This document shows positions 41,179 through 48,877 of a DNA stretch of 64,000 nucleotides, piece after piece. The notes below the pieces were generated by a model. That model was not told where the DNA came from, ran no database searches, and saw nothing but the letters and a program-made list of their open reading frames with translations. The stretch's first letter is position 1, and the number at the start of each line of letters is the position of its first letter. Source of the DNA: Egicoccus sp035462025 (GTDB taxonomy: Bacteria > Actinomycetota > Nitriliruptoria > Nitriliruptorales > Nitriliruptoraceae); NCBI GenBank assembly GCA_035462025.1, contig DATHUR010000127.1, forward strand, positions 1 through 64,000. The letters run 5' to 3'. The position numbers and the translations under genes were made by a program.

Positions 41179-42065
41179 GGCGGCCGCAACCGCCCGTCGT
41201 CGGCGCCAGCGCCAGTGCAGCGATCCGTGACCGGATCGTCGCGTCGCCGGTCCGCGTCGACGTCCTCGCCGTCTTCCCGGCCGCGGTCTACCTGTCCCAC
41301 CCGGCCGGCATCGTCGCCGTGGTCGCGGCGGACGGCGTGGCCCACCCCAACGCGATCGGGCTCGCCGCCCGGACCTGCGAGCGTCCGTTCGCCGACGTCA
41401 CGGTCGGCGCGTCCGGCCGGCTCGGCGGGCAGCGCCTCGAGATCCCCGGCCTGCGTGCCGAGGTGCGCCGCTGGTGGCGGCCCCGGCCGGCGCTTCCGAC
41501 CGTCGCCGCCGACGGACTCAGGCAGGGATGCGACGACCTCGACCTGCTGCTGACCATCGCCGCCCCGCCGTTGCCCCGCGACCTGGCCGCACCGCTGGCC
41601 CGTCTGCGGATCGCGATCGAGGGTGGGGACGCGACAGCAGCGGTGGGGCACGCCGACGGACTGCTCGGGCTCGGCCCCGGCCTGACCCCCTCCGGCGACG
41701 ACCTGCTGTGCGGCCTGCTGTCCGCCGTCGCCCTGCTGGGCCCGGCGGTCGGCGCCGCCACGGACCACCGCGTCGCGGCGGCGCGCACGGTCGGTGACGC
41801 CGTCGTCGACCGCGCCACCTCGGCGACGACCTCGATCTCGGCCGCCCTGCTCGCGCACGCCGTCCGCGGCGAGGTCAGTGACGTCGCGGCAGCCGTGCTG
41901 CGTGCCCTGGCCGGCCTGCAACCGCTCGCGCCCGCCGTACGCGGTCTGGTCGCCGTCGGTGCGACCTCGGGCCGCGACCTCACGGCAGGCCTCCTCGCCG
42001 GTGCCCGCGTGGTCTCGTCCGACGCCTTCACCCCGTCCCCAGCACTCTCCGAGGAGTCCCGCTGA
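41175..42065 (+). CDS. DUF2877 protein, likely carbamoyltransferase subunit (YlbF/AllH-like)
   Basis: Protein of 296 aa. The DUF2877 signature GLGPGLTPSGDDLLCGLLSA (about 170-190) is perfect. An N-terminal beta-rich part (about 20-105) contains HPAGIVAVVAADGVAHPNAIGL. In E. coli the DUF2877 protein YlbF sits with FdrA, YlbE and carbamate kinase in the allantoin locus; this set has been linked to oxamate carbamoyltransferase, which phosphorolyses oxalurate to carbamoyl phosphate and oxamate. GTG at 41175 overlaps arcC; the stop overlaps the FdrA ATG as TGATG. A role as one of three subunits is inferred from this context. Confidence 0.82.
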   Translation: MRRPQPPVVGASASAAIRDRIVASPVRVDVLAVFPAAVYLSHPAGIVAVVAADGVAHPNAIGLAARTCERPFADVTVGASGRLGGQRLEIPGLRAEVRRWWRPRPALPTVAADGLRQGCDDLDLLLTIAAPPLPRDLAAPLARLRIAIEGGDATAAVGHADGLLGLGPGLTPSGDDLLCGLLSAVALLGPAVGAATDHRVAAARTVGDAVVDRATSATTSISAALLAHAVRGEVSDVAAAVLRALAGLQPLAPAVRGLVAVGATSGRDLTAGLLAGARVVSSDAFTPSPALSEESR

Positions 42066-43534
42066 TGGTCGACCACCTCGACATCCGCCATGGCGCCTAC
42101 CACGACTCGGTCAGCCTGATGCAGGTCAGCCGCCGGGTCGGCGACCTCGACGGGGTCGACAAGACCCTGGTCGCCATGGGCACCGAACTCAACCTCGACC
42201 TGTTGGCCGGCATGGGTTTCGAGGTGCCCGACGCCGGCCCGAACGACCTGATCGTGGCGATCCGTGCCGACGAGTCGGTGCTGCCGGCCGCGCTGGCCGA
42301 GGTCGAGGCCGCCCTCGCAGCCAGCCAGGGTGGTGGTTCCGGCGGCTTCGGTGATGCCCCACCACCACGCACGGTCGCGGCCGCGGTCACGGCCGGCGCC
42401 GACCTCGCGCTCGTGTCCGTACCCGGCCGCTACGCCTACGTCGAGGCGATGGATGCGGTGCGCGCCGGCGTGAACGTGCTGGTCTTCAGCGACAACGTGC
42501 CGGTCGCGCAGGAGGTCGCGCTCAAGACCGCGGCAGCGGAGCGGGGTGTGCTGGTGATGGGCCCCGACGCCGGGACGGCGATGGTCGCCGGTGTCGGCCT
42601 GGGGTTCGCCAACGTCGTGCAGCCGGGTCCAGTCGGTCTCGTCGCGGCGTCGGGCACCGGTGCGCAGCAGCTGACCTGCCTGCTCGACGACGCGGGCATC
42701 GGGATCAGCCACGTCCTGGGGGTCGGTGGCCGTGACCTGTCGACGACCGTCGGCGGCCGCTCGACGAAGCAGGCCATGCGGGCTCTCGACGCGGATCCGG
42801 CCACCGAACTGATCGTGGTGCTGTCCAAGCCCGCGGACCCCGCGGTGGCCGACGACGTCCGCGCCCTCGCCGACCAACTGGCCACCCCGGTCGTGTTCGC
42901 CCTGCTCGGCCCCGACGCCCCGGATCTGACCGCCGCCGCCGCCGCCGTGGCCGTGGCCCTCGGGCATGGCTTCGACGATCCGACCTGGTGGCCCGCGCCC
43001 GAGGAACGGCGCGGCACCTACACCGAGTTGCGCGGCCTGTTCGCCGGCGGGACGTTGTGCGACGAGGCCATGCTGATCGCCGCCGCCGGACTCGACGCCC
43101 CGATCGCCTCGAACATCCCGCTGCGCCCCGAGTGGAGTCTGACCGAGGGGCTCGACACGCCCGGACACGTCTTCGTCGACTTCGGCGAGGACGAGTTCAC
43201 GCGCGGCCGGCCCCACCCGATGATCGACCAGGGCCTGCGCCTCGAGCGCATCGCCGCCGAAGCCCGCCGCCCCGGCGAACGGGTGCTGCTGCTCGACGTC
43301 GTCCTCGGTCACGCAGCCGACCCCGATCCCGCGGCCCTGCTGGCGCCGGCGATCGCCGAAGCGATCGCGATCGGCGACGACCTCGCCGTCGTCGTCTCGC
43401 TGTGCGGCACCGCCGGGGACCCCCAGGGGCGCGACCGCCAGGTCGAGGCACTCGTCGCCGCCGGCGCGTCGGTCCACCTCAGCAACGCCGCCGCGGCCCG
43501 CAAGGCCGTCCTACTGCTCGGAGGTGACGCATGA
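42065..43534 (+). CDS. fdrA: FdrA-family protein (acyl-CoA-synthetase-like carbamoyltransferase subunit)
   Basis: Protein of 489 aa, somewhat shorter than E. coli FdrA. The middle resembles the alpha subunit of succinyl-CoA synthetase: GLVAASGTGAQQLTCLLDDA then ISHVLGVGGRDLSTTVGG and later a CoA-ligase beta-like part. The N-terminal region (about 1-110; VSLMQVSRRVGDLDGVDKTL) is specific to FdrA. Despite old labels as an acyl-CoA synthetase or FtsH suppressor, FdrA is now grouped with YlbE and YlbF as part of an oxamate carbamoyltransferase. The phosphohistidine-like chemistry of the fold suits phosphorolysis of an acyl-urea. Coupled by overlaps to both neighbours. Confidence 0.88.
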   Translation: MVDHLDIRHGAYHDSVSLMQVSRRVGDLDGVDKTLVAMGTELNLDLLAGMGFEVPDAGPNDLIVAIRADESVLPAALAEVEAALAASQGGGSGGFGDAPPPRTVAAAVTAGADLALVSVPGRYAYVEAMDAVRAGVNVLVFSDNVPVAQEVALKTAAAERGVLVMGPDAGTAMVAGVGLGFANVVQPGPVGLVAASGTGAQQLTCLLDDAGIGISHVLGVGGRDLSTTVGGRSTKQAMRALDADPATELIVVLSKPADPAVADDVRALADQLATPVVFALLGPDAPDLTAAAAAVAVALGHGFDDPTWWPAPEERRGTYTELRGLFAGGTLCDEAMLIAAAGLDAPIASNIPLRPEWSLTEGLDTPGHVFVDFGEDEFTRGRPHPMIDQGLRLERIAAEARRPGERVLLLDVVLGHAADPDPAALLAPAIAEAIAIGDDLAVVVSLCGTAGDPQGRDRQVEALVAAGASVHLSNAAAARKAVLLLGGDA

Positions 43535-44961
43535 CCGAGGCGACCCAACCCCTCCACGGCCTGCTCGCCGGCCCGCCACGCATCGTCACGGCCGGTGTCG
43601 AGTTGTTCGAGACCAGCCTGCGGTCGCAGGGGATCGAACCCCTGACGGTGGACTGGCGTCCGCCCGCCGACGACCTGGCCGACGAACTTGCCCGCCTGGC
43701 GGCTGACCCTCGCACCGCCGACGCCAACGCCACGGCACTCGAGCGGATCACGTCGGCCGAGCCGCGGTGGGTCGGGGTCGAGACCGCACGCGAGGCGGTC
43801 GGGATCGAGACCGGCCAGTTCCTGCACGCCGGGCCGCCCATCACGTGGGAACGGGCCAGCGGACCCATGCGCGGCGCGCTGATCGGCGCGATGCTCTACG
43901 AGGGCATGGCGACCACGCCCGACGAGGCGGTCGCGCTCGCCGAACGGGGTGGCATCGACCTCGCCCCCTGCCACTCGCGGCGGGCGGTCGGGCCGATGGC
44001 CGGCGTCGTGAGCCCGTCGATGCCGATGTTCGTGATCGAGAACGCGACCTACGGCAACCGCGCTTACTGCACCCTCAACGAGGGCCTCGGCAAGGTGTTG
44101 CGTTACGGCGCCTACGGCCCCGAGGTGATCGAGCGGCTGCGGTGGATGCAGGGCGTGCTCGGTCCTGCCATGCGCGCGGCCGTCGAGCGGCTCGGCTCGC
44201 TCGACCTCCGGGCGCTGATGGTGCAGGCGCTGCAGATGGGCGACGAACTGCACAACCGCAACCGGGCCGCCTCCTCGCTGTTCGTCCGCGAGGTGGTGCC
44301 GCCGCTGCTCGAGGCCGGCATCGACCCGGGCGACCTCGCCGACGTGGTCCGGTTCATCAACGGCAACGAGCACTTCTTCCTCAACCTCGGCATGCCCGCC
44401 GGCAAGGCCGCCGTCGACCCGGCCCGTGACCTCCCGGGCTGCACCGTGGCCGTGGCCATGGCGCGCAACGGCACCGACTTCGGCATCCAGGTCTCGGGCA
44501 CCGGCGACGAGTGGTTCACCGCTCCGGCACAGGTGCCCGACGGGCTCTACCTCGGCGACTACGGCCCCGACGACGCCAATCCCGACATCGGCGACTCGAC
44601 CATCACCGAGACGTCCGGAATCGGCGGGTTCGCCATGGCGGCCGCACCGGCGATCGTCCGGTTCGTGGGGGGCGAGGTCGGCGACGCGCTGACCGCCACC
44701 CGGTCCATGTACGACATCACGCTGGGCGAGCACCCCCACTACCAGATCCCGATCCTGGAGTTTCGCGGCACCCCGGTCGGCATCGACGTGACCCGGGTCG
44801 TGCGCAGCGGGATCGTGCCTGCCGTCAACACCGGCATCGCCGGACGTGAGGCGGGGACGGGCCAGGTCGGCGCCGGCCTGGTCGAACCTCCGATGGCGGT
44901 CTTCGCCGCGGCGGTCCGTGCGCTGGCCGCCAGGGCGACCGACCCCGTCCAGGTCGACTGA
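43531..44961 (+). CDS. DUF1116 protein (YlbE/AllG-like), likely carbamoyltransferase subunit
   Basis: Protein of 476 aa. DUF1116 covers most of the chain: an N-terminal region with PLTVDWRPPADDLADELARL, GMATTPDEAVALAERGGIDLAPCHSRRAVGPMAG (read in part near 140-170), NATYGNRAYCTLNEGLGKVL (about 171-190), LQMGDELHNRNRAASSLFVR and GNEHFFLNLGMPAGKAA. E. coli YlbE and YahG are homologues. ATG overlaps the fdrA stop by 4 nt and this is the last gene of the four-gene operon. The arrangement supports a heteromeric enzyme with DUF2877 and FdrA that feeds carbamoyl phosphate to carbamate kinase. Substrate here is unknown; ureidomalonate is my preferred guess. Confidence 0.88.
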   Translation: MTEATQPLHGLLAGPPRIVTAGVELFETSLRSQGIEPLTVDWRPPADDLADELARLAADPRTADANATALERITSAEPRWVGVETAREAVGIETGQFLHAGPPITWERASGPMRGALIGAMLYEGMATTPDEAVALAERGGIDLAPCHSRRAVGPMAGVVSPSMPMFVIENATYGNRAYCTLNEGLGKVLRYGAYGPEVIERLRWMQGVLGPAMRAAVERLGSLDLRALMVQALQMGDELHNRNRAASSLFVREVVPPLLEAGIDPGDLADVVRFINGNEHFFLNLGMPAGKAAVDPARDLPGCTVAVAMARNGTDFGIQVSGTGDEWFTAPAQVPDGLYLGDYGPDDANPDIGDSTITETSGIGGFAMAAAPAIVRFVGGEVGDALTATRSMYDITLGEHPHYQIPILEFRGTPVGIDVTRVVRSGIVPAVNTGIAGREAGTGQVGAGLVEPPMAVFAAAVRALAARATDPVQVD

Positions 44962-45046
44962 GCGAACCGCGCCCGGCGGCGGGCGCCCGGCGTTAGAGTC
45001 GCGCGACCGTGGCCGAGCGGACGGCCACTCACCACTGGCTGGTTGC

Positions 45047-46045
45047 GTGGACGAGATCGCTGAGGCGGCCGTCGGCCTGTTCATGGCGCTCACCGACGGC
45101 GCCGTGGTCCTCGACGTGCTCGAGGACCGTGACGACGTGCGCATCGTCGCGGCCAATCAGGCGATGGCCGCCGGCTTCGGCGGCCCCGCGACCCTGCGGG
45201 GGCGACTGGGCAGCGAGTTGTACCCGCCGGCCGAGCTCGCCGACGTGGTCCGCCGCGCCCGCGACACGCTCGCCGCCGGCGTGCCGACCAGCTACGAGGC
45301 GGTGCGCGAGCTGCCGCAGGGCCGACTCGTGATCGCGGCGTCGATCGTTCCCATCGGCCCGTCGCGGGTCATCAGCTACGGCCGTGACGTCTCGGAACGG
45401 GTCGAGGCGACCCGCCGGCTCGAGCAGCTCGAGGTGCTGGCCGACATCGGCAGCTGGCAGTGGAACCTGCACGACCGGACGCTGCACTGGTCGCGCCAGT
45501 ACCGCCGCATCCTCGGGGTGTCCGACGACGAGAACCCGACGATCGAGCGGGTCATGGAACTGATCCATCCCGACGACCGCGAGCGCGTCCGCGGCCGGGC
45601 CGAGATCACCAGCGCCGGCCAGGACCAGCCCGGCGGCGCGACCTACCGGATCGTGCGACCCGACGGCGAGGAACGTGTCGTCGAGGGCCGGGGTGAACTC
45701 GTCAGCGACGACCAGGGCCGGCCGTTGCGCATGTTCGGCACGATCCAGGACGTGACCGAGAGCCACCGTGCCGACGAGGATCGCGGCCGACTCCAGCAGG
45801 CGCTGCATCGGCAGAAGCAGGCGCTCGAACTCAACGACAACGTCGTGCAGGGGCTGGCCGCCGCCTGGCTCGCCTTCGACCTCGGCCAGGTCGAGGAGGG
45901 CATCGGGCTGGTGCAGCGCACCACCCGTGACGCCCAGAACCTGGTGAACGCGCTGCTTCACGAGGCCGCCGAGAACGAACCGCTCGCACCCGGCGACCTC
46001 GCCCGACGGGTACCCGCCAACGTCGACCATCCGGAGGCCGGATGA
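45047..46045 (+). CDS. PAS-domain sensor with DHp-like helix but no kinase ATPase domain
   Basis: Protein of 332 aa from the GTG at 45047. Two PAS modules: a weak one (about 5-115, starting VGLFMALTDGAVVLDVLEDR) and a clear PAS_3 (about 125-245: LADIGSWQWNLHDRTLHWSR, RILGVSDDENPTIERVMELI, HPDDRERV, ending LRMFGTIQDVTE). A coiled segment follows, with HRQKQALELNDNVVQGLAAA, resembling the phospho-acceptor helix of HisKA_3 kinases but with Asn where His would be. No ATP-binding domain follows. The stop overlaps a lone receiver. It may signal by binding rather than by phosphorylation. A TAGAGT -10 candidate is at 44994-44999. Confidence 0.78.
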   Translation: MDEIAEAAVGLFMALTDGAVVLDVLEDRDDVRIVAANQAMAAGFGGPATLRGRLGSELYPPAELADVVRRARDTLAAGVPTSYEAVRELPQGRLVIAASIVPIGPSRVISYGRDVSERVEATRRLEQLEVLADIGSWQWNLHDRTLHWSRQYRRILGVSDDENPTIERVMELIHPDDRERVRGRAEITSAGQDQPGGATYRIVRPDGEERVVEGRGELVSDDQGRPLRMFGTIQDVTESHRADEDRGRLQQALHRQKQALELNDNVVQGLAAAWLAFDLGQVEEGIGLVQRTTRDAQNLVNALLHEAAENEPLAPGDLARRVPANVDHPEAG

Positions 46046-46407
46046 CCTGGCGGCTGGCGCTGGCCGACGACGACGCGACCTTGCGGCGGCTGCTGCGGAT
46101 GCTGTTCGAGCGCGACGGACGCTTCGAGGTCGTCGGCGAGGCCGCCGACGGCGTCGAGGCCCTGGACCTGCTCGCCGCCGTCGAGGCCGACGTGCTGCTG
46201 CTCGACCTGGCGATGCCACGCAAGGACGGACTCGAGGTGCTCACCGAGCTCGACCGTCGCCCGCGCCCCCGCGTCGTCGTCCTGACCGGGTTCGTCGAGC
46301 CGGCACTGCGGCGCCAGGTGCTCGACCTCGGCGCCCACGCCTGCCTCGAGAAGGGCGCGGACTTCGCCAGCCTCACCAACGCCGTCGCCGGCGTCGCCAC
46401 CGCTTAG
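46042..46407 (+). CDS. stand-alone response regulator receiver domain
   Basis: Protein of 121 aa, only a CheY-like receiver. Acidic pocket ALADDDATLRR (about 6-16), phospho-acceptor Asp in VLLLDLAMPRKDGLEVL (about 52-68), the Thr switch in RVVVLTGF, and the Lys in ACLEKGADF. There is no DNA-binding output. ATG overlaps the PAS protein (ATGA), so the two form a signalling pair. Its target is unknown; the neighbouring operons are candidates but nothing in the sequence links them. Confidence 0.88.
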   Translation: MTWRLALADDDATLRRLLRMLFERDGRFEVVGEAADGVEALDLLAAVEADVLLLDLAMPRKDGLEVLTELDRRPRPRVVVLTGFVEPALRRQVLDLGAHACLEKGADFASLTNAVAGVATA

Positions 46408-46440
46408 CGACGGGGTCGATTTCATCCGCGCCGTCCGCCG

Positions 46441-46487
46441 GTCTGGGGGGCAACGAGGAGCGAAGCGACGAGAAGGGGGACCCAGAC
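46441..46487. terminator. hairpin with GAGCGAAGCGAC core between convergent genes
   Basis: GTCTGGG (46441-46447) and CCCAGAC (46481-46487) pair perfectly; the 33-nt loop contains CAACGAGGAGCGAAGCGACGAG. It fills the gap between the receiver gene and the convergent Sir2 gene and may terminate both. Same family of elements as at 12858-12881 and 20809-20837. Confidence 0.5.
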
Positions 46488-46489
46488 CC

Positions 46490-47275
46490 TCATCTGAGCC
46501 GCGCGACGAGGGCGGGCAGGATGTCGACGAGGTCGTCGGCGAAGACCGCGTGGGCCGCTCGGTCGTAGGGGGTCGGCTCGGCGTTGGCCACCACCAGCCG
46601 TGACCCGGTCTCGAGCGCCACCTGCGGCAGCGCCGCGACCGGGTAGACCGCCAGCGACGTTCCCAGGGCCAGGAACACCTCGCCCTCGGTCGTGGCCCGG
46701 TGCGCCCGGTCGAGTTGTATCGGGCTCAGCGACTGACCGAACGACACCGTCGCGGCCTTGAGCAGGCCGCCGCACCGCTCGCAGTGCGGGTCCTCGTCGC
46801 CTTCGCGGACGCGGTCGAGGATCTCGGCCATCGGCGAGCGGGCCGAGCACTCGAGGCACACCACCTCGCGGTTGGTGCCGTGGATCTCGATGACCCGTCC
46901 GGGGCTGTTGCCGGCGTCCTGGTGCAGCCCGTCGGTGTTCTGCGTCACCAGGGTGTCGAGGTGGCCCAGCCGTTCGAGTTCCGCGATCGCGACGTGGGCG
47001 TCATTGGGCCGGGGCGCGACATCGGTCCGTGCCACCCGCCGCCGCCAGATGTCGCGCCGGGTCTCGGGCTCGCTCAACCACACCTCGATCGTGGCGCGGC
47101 GTTCGGCGGCGGGGTCACGGGTCCACACGCCCTGCGGGCCGCGGTAGTCGGGGATGCCCGAGGCGGTCGAGACGCCGGCGCCGGTCAGCAGCACGACGCG
47201 GGCCGCGGCGGCGATCCACTCGGCCACCTCGTCCAGCACCTCGCGCGTCTCCTGCCGTGACCTCGTCGGTGGCAC
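46490..47275 (-). CDS. Sir2-family NAD-dependent protein deacylase
   Basis: Sirtuin of 261 aa. It removes acyl groups from lysines with NAD. Seen: TGAGVSTASGIPDYRGPQG (about 31-49, NAD), TQNTDGLHQDAG (about 111-122), catalytic His132 in EIHGTN, four zinc cysteines Cys140, Cys143, Cys165 and Cys168, and LGTSLAVYP near 205. The Ala-x-Tyr/Arg pocket expected of desuccinylating SirT5-like enzymes is not obvious, so classical deacetylation is more likely. GTG start at 47275. It is divergent from the Mo hydroxylase operon and may share its promoter region. Confidence 0.92.
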   Translation of the reverse strand: MPPTRSRQETREVLDEVAEWIAAAARVVLLTGAGVSTASGIPDYRGPQGVWTRDPAAERRATIEVWLSEPETRRDIWRRRVARTDVAPRPNDAHVAIAELERLGHLDTLVTQNTDGLHQDAGNSPGRVIEIHGTNREVVCLECSARSPMAEILDRVREGDEDPHCERCGGLLKAATVSFGQSLSPIQLDRAHRATTEGEVFLALGTSLAVYPVAALPQVALETGSRLVVANAEPTPYDRAAHAVFADDLVDILPALVARLR

Positions 47276-47474
47276 ACGGTACGGCGGCAGCGGCCGCGAC
47301 GGGTCCGATCAGCACGGTCGCACAGCGCTTGCGGCACCGATTCGGCAGACGTTGACGAGCGTCGGGCCGCCGCCCTTCGCTACCGTCGCCCGCTCGCGGG
47401 GCGCGGAGACCTTGCCCGCGCGGCGGACGTGGAGACCGCATGCGGGAGCCGGGAGCGGCAGGAGCCATGAGCAC

Positions 47475-48359
47475 GTGAAACCGCCGGCGTTCGCCTACCA
47501 CGCCCCCCGATCCCTGGAGGCGGGCCTCGACCTGCTCGCCGACCTCGGCGCGGACGCGAAGGTGCTGGCCGGCGGACAGAGCCTGGTTCCCATGCTCAAC
47601 ATGCGCCTGGTCGCCCCGGCCGCGTTGGTCGACATCCGCCATCTCGACGACCTCGACCGGGTCGAGGTGGCCGACGGGGTCGTGCGGGTCGGCGCCCGGG
47701 TCACGCACACCAGACTCGAACGCGACGACGATGTCGCCGCCGCCCTCCCGCTGTTGCGCGAGGCCCTGCGGCTGGTGGCCCACCCGGTCATCCGCAACCG
47801 CGGTACCAGCGTCGGCTCGGTGGTCCATGCCGACCCGGCCGGTGAACTGCCCGCCGTCGTCGCCCTGCTCGACGCGACGCTCGAGCTGACCTCGCTCGCC
47901 GGGACCCGCACGGTCAGCGGCGCCGACGTCTTCGCCGGTCCGCTCGAGTGCGCGTTGCGACCGGGGGAACTGGCGACGGCGGTCACGTTCCCGCGACTCG
48001 AGTCGGGAACCGGCACCGCGATCGAGGAGTTGGCCCGCCGCCACGGCGACTACGCGCTGGCCGGCGTCGCCGTCCGGGTCGACCTCGACACCGACCGTCA
48101 CGTCAGCGGCGCCAGTGCCGCCTTCTTCGGGGTCGGCGGGATGCCGCACCCGATCGATCTCACCGGGCCGCTGCGTGGGCAGCCCGCGGACACCCTCGAC
48201 GTCACCGACGCCGTCGGAGCAGCACGGGCGCGGCTCGATCCCGACGACGACATCCACGCGACCGCGAGCTACCGGCGTCACCTCGCCGGCGTACTGCTCG
48301 AACGGGCGCTGCAGCGCGCCGCACGGCAGGCCGCCGCGCGGCCGGAGGTGCTGACGTGA
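47475..48359 (+). CDS. molybdenum hydroxylase FAD-binding medium subunit (CoxM/CutM-like)
   Basis: Protein of 294 aa of the xanthine dehydrogenase/CO dehydrogenase medium-subunit family; it carries electrons from FeS centres to FAD and on to an acceptor. Seen: the opening FAYHAPRSLEAGLDLLADLG, the FAD motif KVLAGGQSLVPMLNMRL (about 35-51), and the second FAD motif HPVIRNRGTSVGSVVHADPA (about 100-119) with GE around 121. The GTG at 47475 is used because an AGGAG lies before it and the family begins there; a nearby ATG is closed by a stop. First gene of a seven-gene operon with 4- to 8-nt overlaps throughout. Confidence 0.92.
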   Translation: MKPPAFAYHAPRSLEAGLDLLADLGADAKVLAGGQSLVPMLNMRLVAPAALVDIRHLDDLDRVEVADGVVRVGARVTHTRLERDDDVAAALPLLREALRLVAHPVIRNRGTSVGSVVHADPAGELPAVVALLDATLELTSLAGTRTVSGADVFAGPLECALRPGELATAVTFPRLESGTGTAIEELARRHGDYALAGVAVRVDLDTDRHVSGASAAFFGVGGMPHPIDLTGPLRGQPADTLDVTDAVGAARARLDPDDDIHATASYRRHLAGVLLERALQRAARQAAARPEVLT

Positions 48360-48877
48360 GCGAGGAACTGCACGAGGTCTCGGTCACGGTCAACGGTGCG
48401 CTGCACCGCGCCGCCGTGCCCGCACGGCGCCTGCTGTCGGACTTCCTGCGCCACGACCTGCGCCTGACCGGCACCCACGTCGGCTGCGAGCACGGCGTCT
48501 GCGGCGCCTGCACGATCCTGCTCGACGGCGCCCCGGTGCGCTCGTGCCTGACGTTCGCGGTGTCGGTCGACGGCGCCGCGATCACCACCGTCGAGGGACT
48601 GGCCGCCGAGGACGGCACCCTGCACCCGGTCCAGGCCGCCTTCCAGGACTGCCACGGTCTGCAGTGCGGCTTCTGCACCCCCGGCATGGTCATCAGCGCC
48701 TGCGGGTTCCTGGCCGACCATCCGAACCCTGACGCGGACGAGATCCGCGAGGGCATGGCCGGCAACCTGTGCCGCTGCACCGGCTACGCCGGCATCCTGG
48801 CCGCCGTCGAGCAGGCGGCCGGGACCCTGCGCGACTCCGGCGCCGACCCCCGCGCACGGCACGGAGGTGGCGCATGA
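48356..48877 (+). CDS. molybdenum hydroxylase [2Fe-2S] small subunit (CoxS/XdhC-type)
   Basis: Protein of 173 aa with two [2Fe-2S] centres. The plant-ferredoxin-type cluster is held by Cys44, Cys49, Cys52 and Cys64 (HVGCEHGVCGACTILLDG); the second, helical-domain cluster by Cys104, Cys107, Cys139 and Cys141 (LQCGFCTPGM and NLCRCTGY). All eight ligands are present. It passes electrons from the molybdenum site to FAD. GTG start overlaps the medium subunit stop; its own stop overlaps the large subunit ATG. Confidence 0.95.
   Translation: MSEELHEVSVTVNGALHRAAVPARRLLSDFLRHDLRLTGTHVGCEHGVCGACTILLDGAPVRSCLTFAVSVDGAAITTVEGLAAEDGTLHPVQAAFQDCHGLQCGFCTPGMVISACGFLADHPNPDADEIREGMAGNLCRCTGYAGILAAVEQAAGTLRDSGADPRARHGGGA

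Noticed and set aside
42065..43534. Plain acyl-CoA synthetase assignment for FdrA
   Set aside because: The fold is related to succinyl-CoA synthetase, but the operon content matches the carbamoyltransferase set, so the generic label would mislead.
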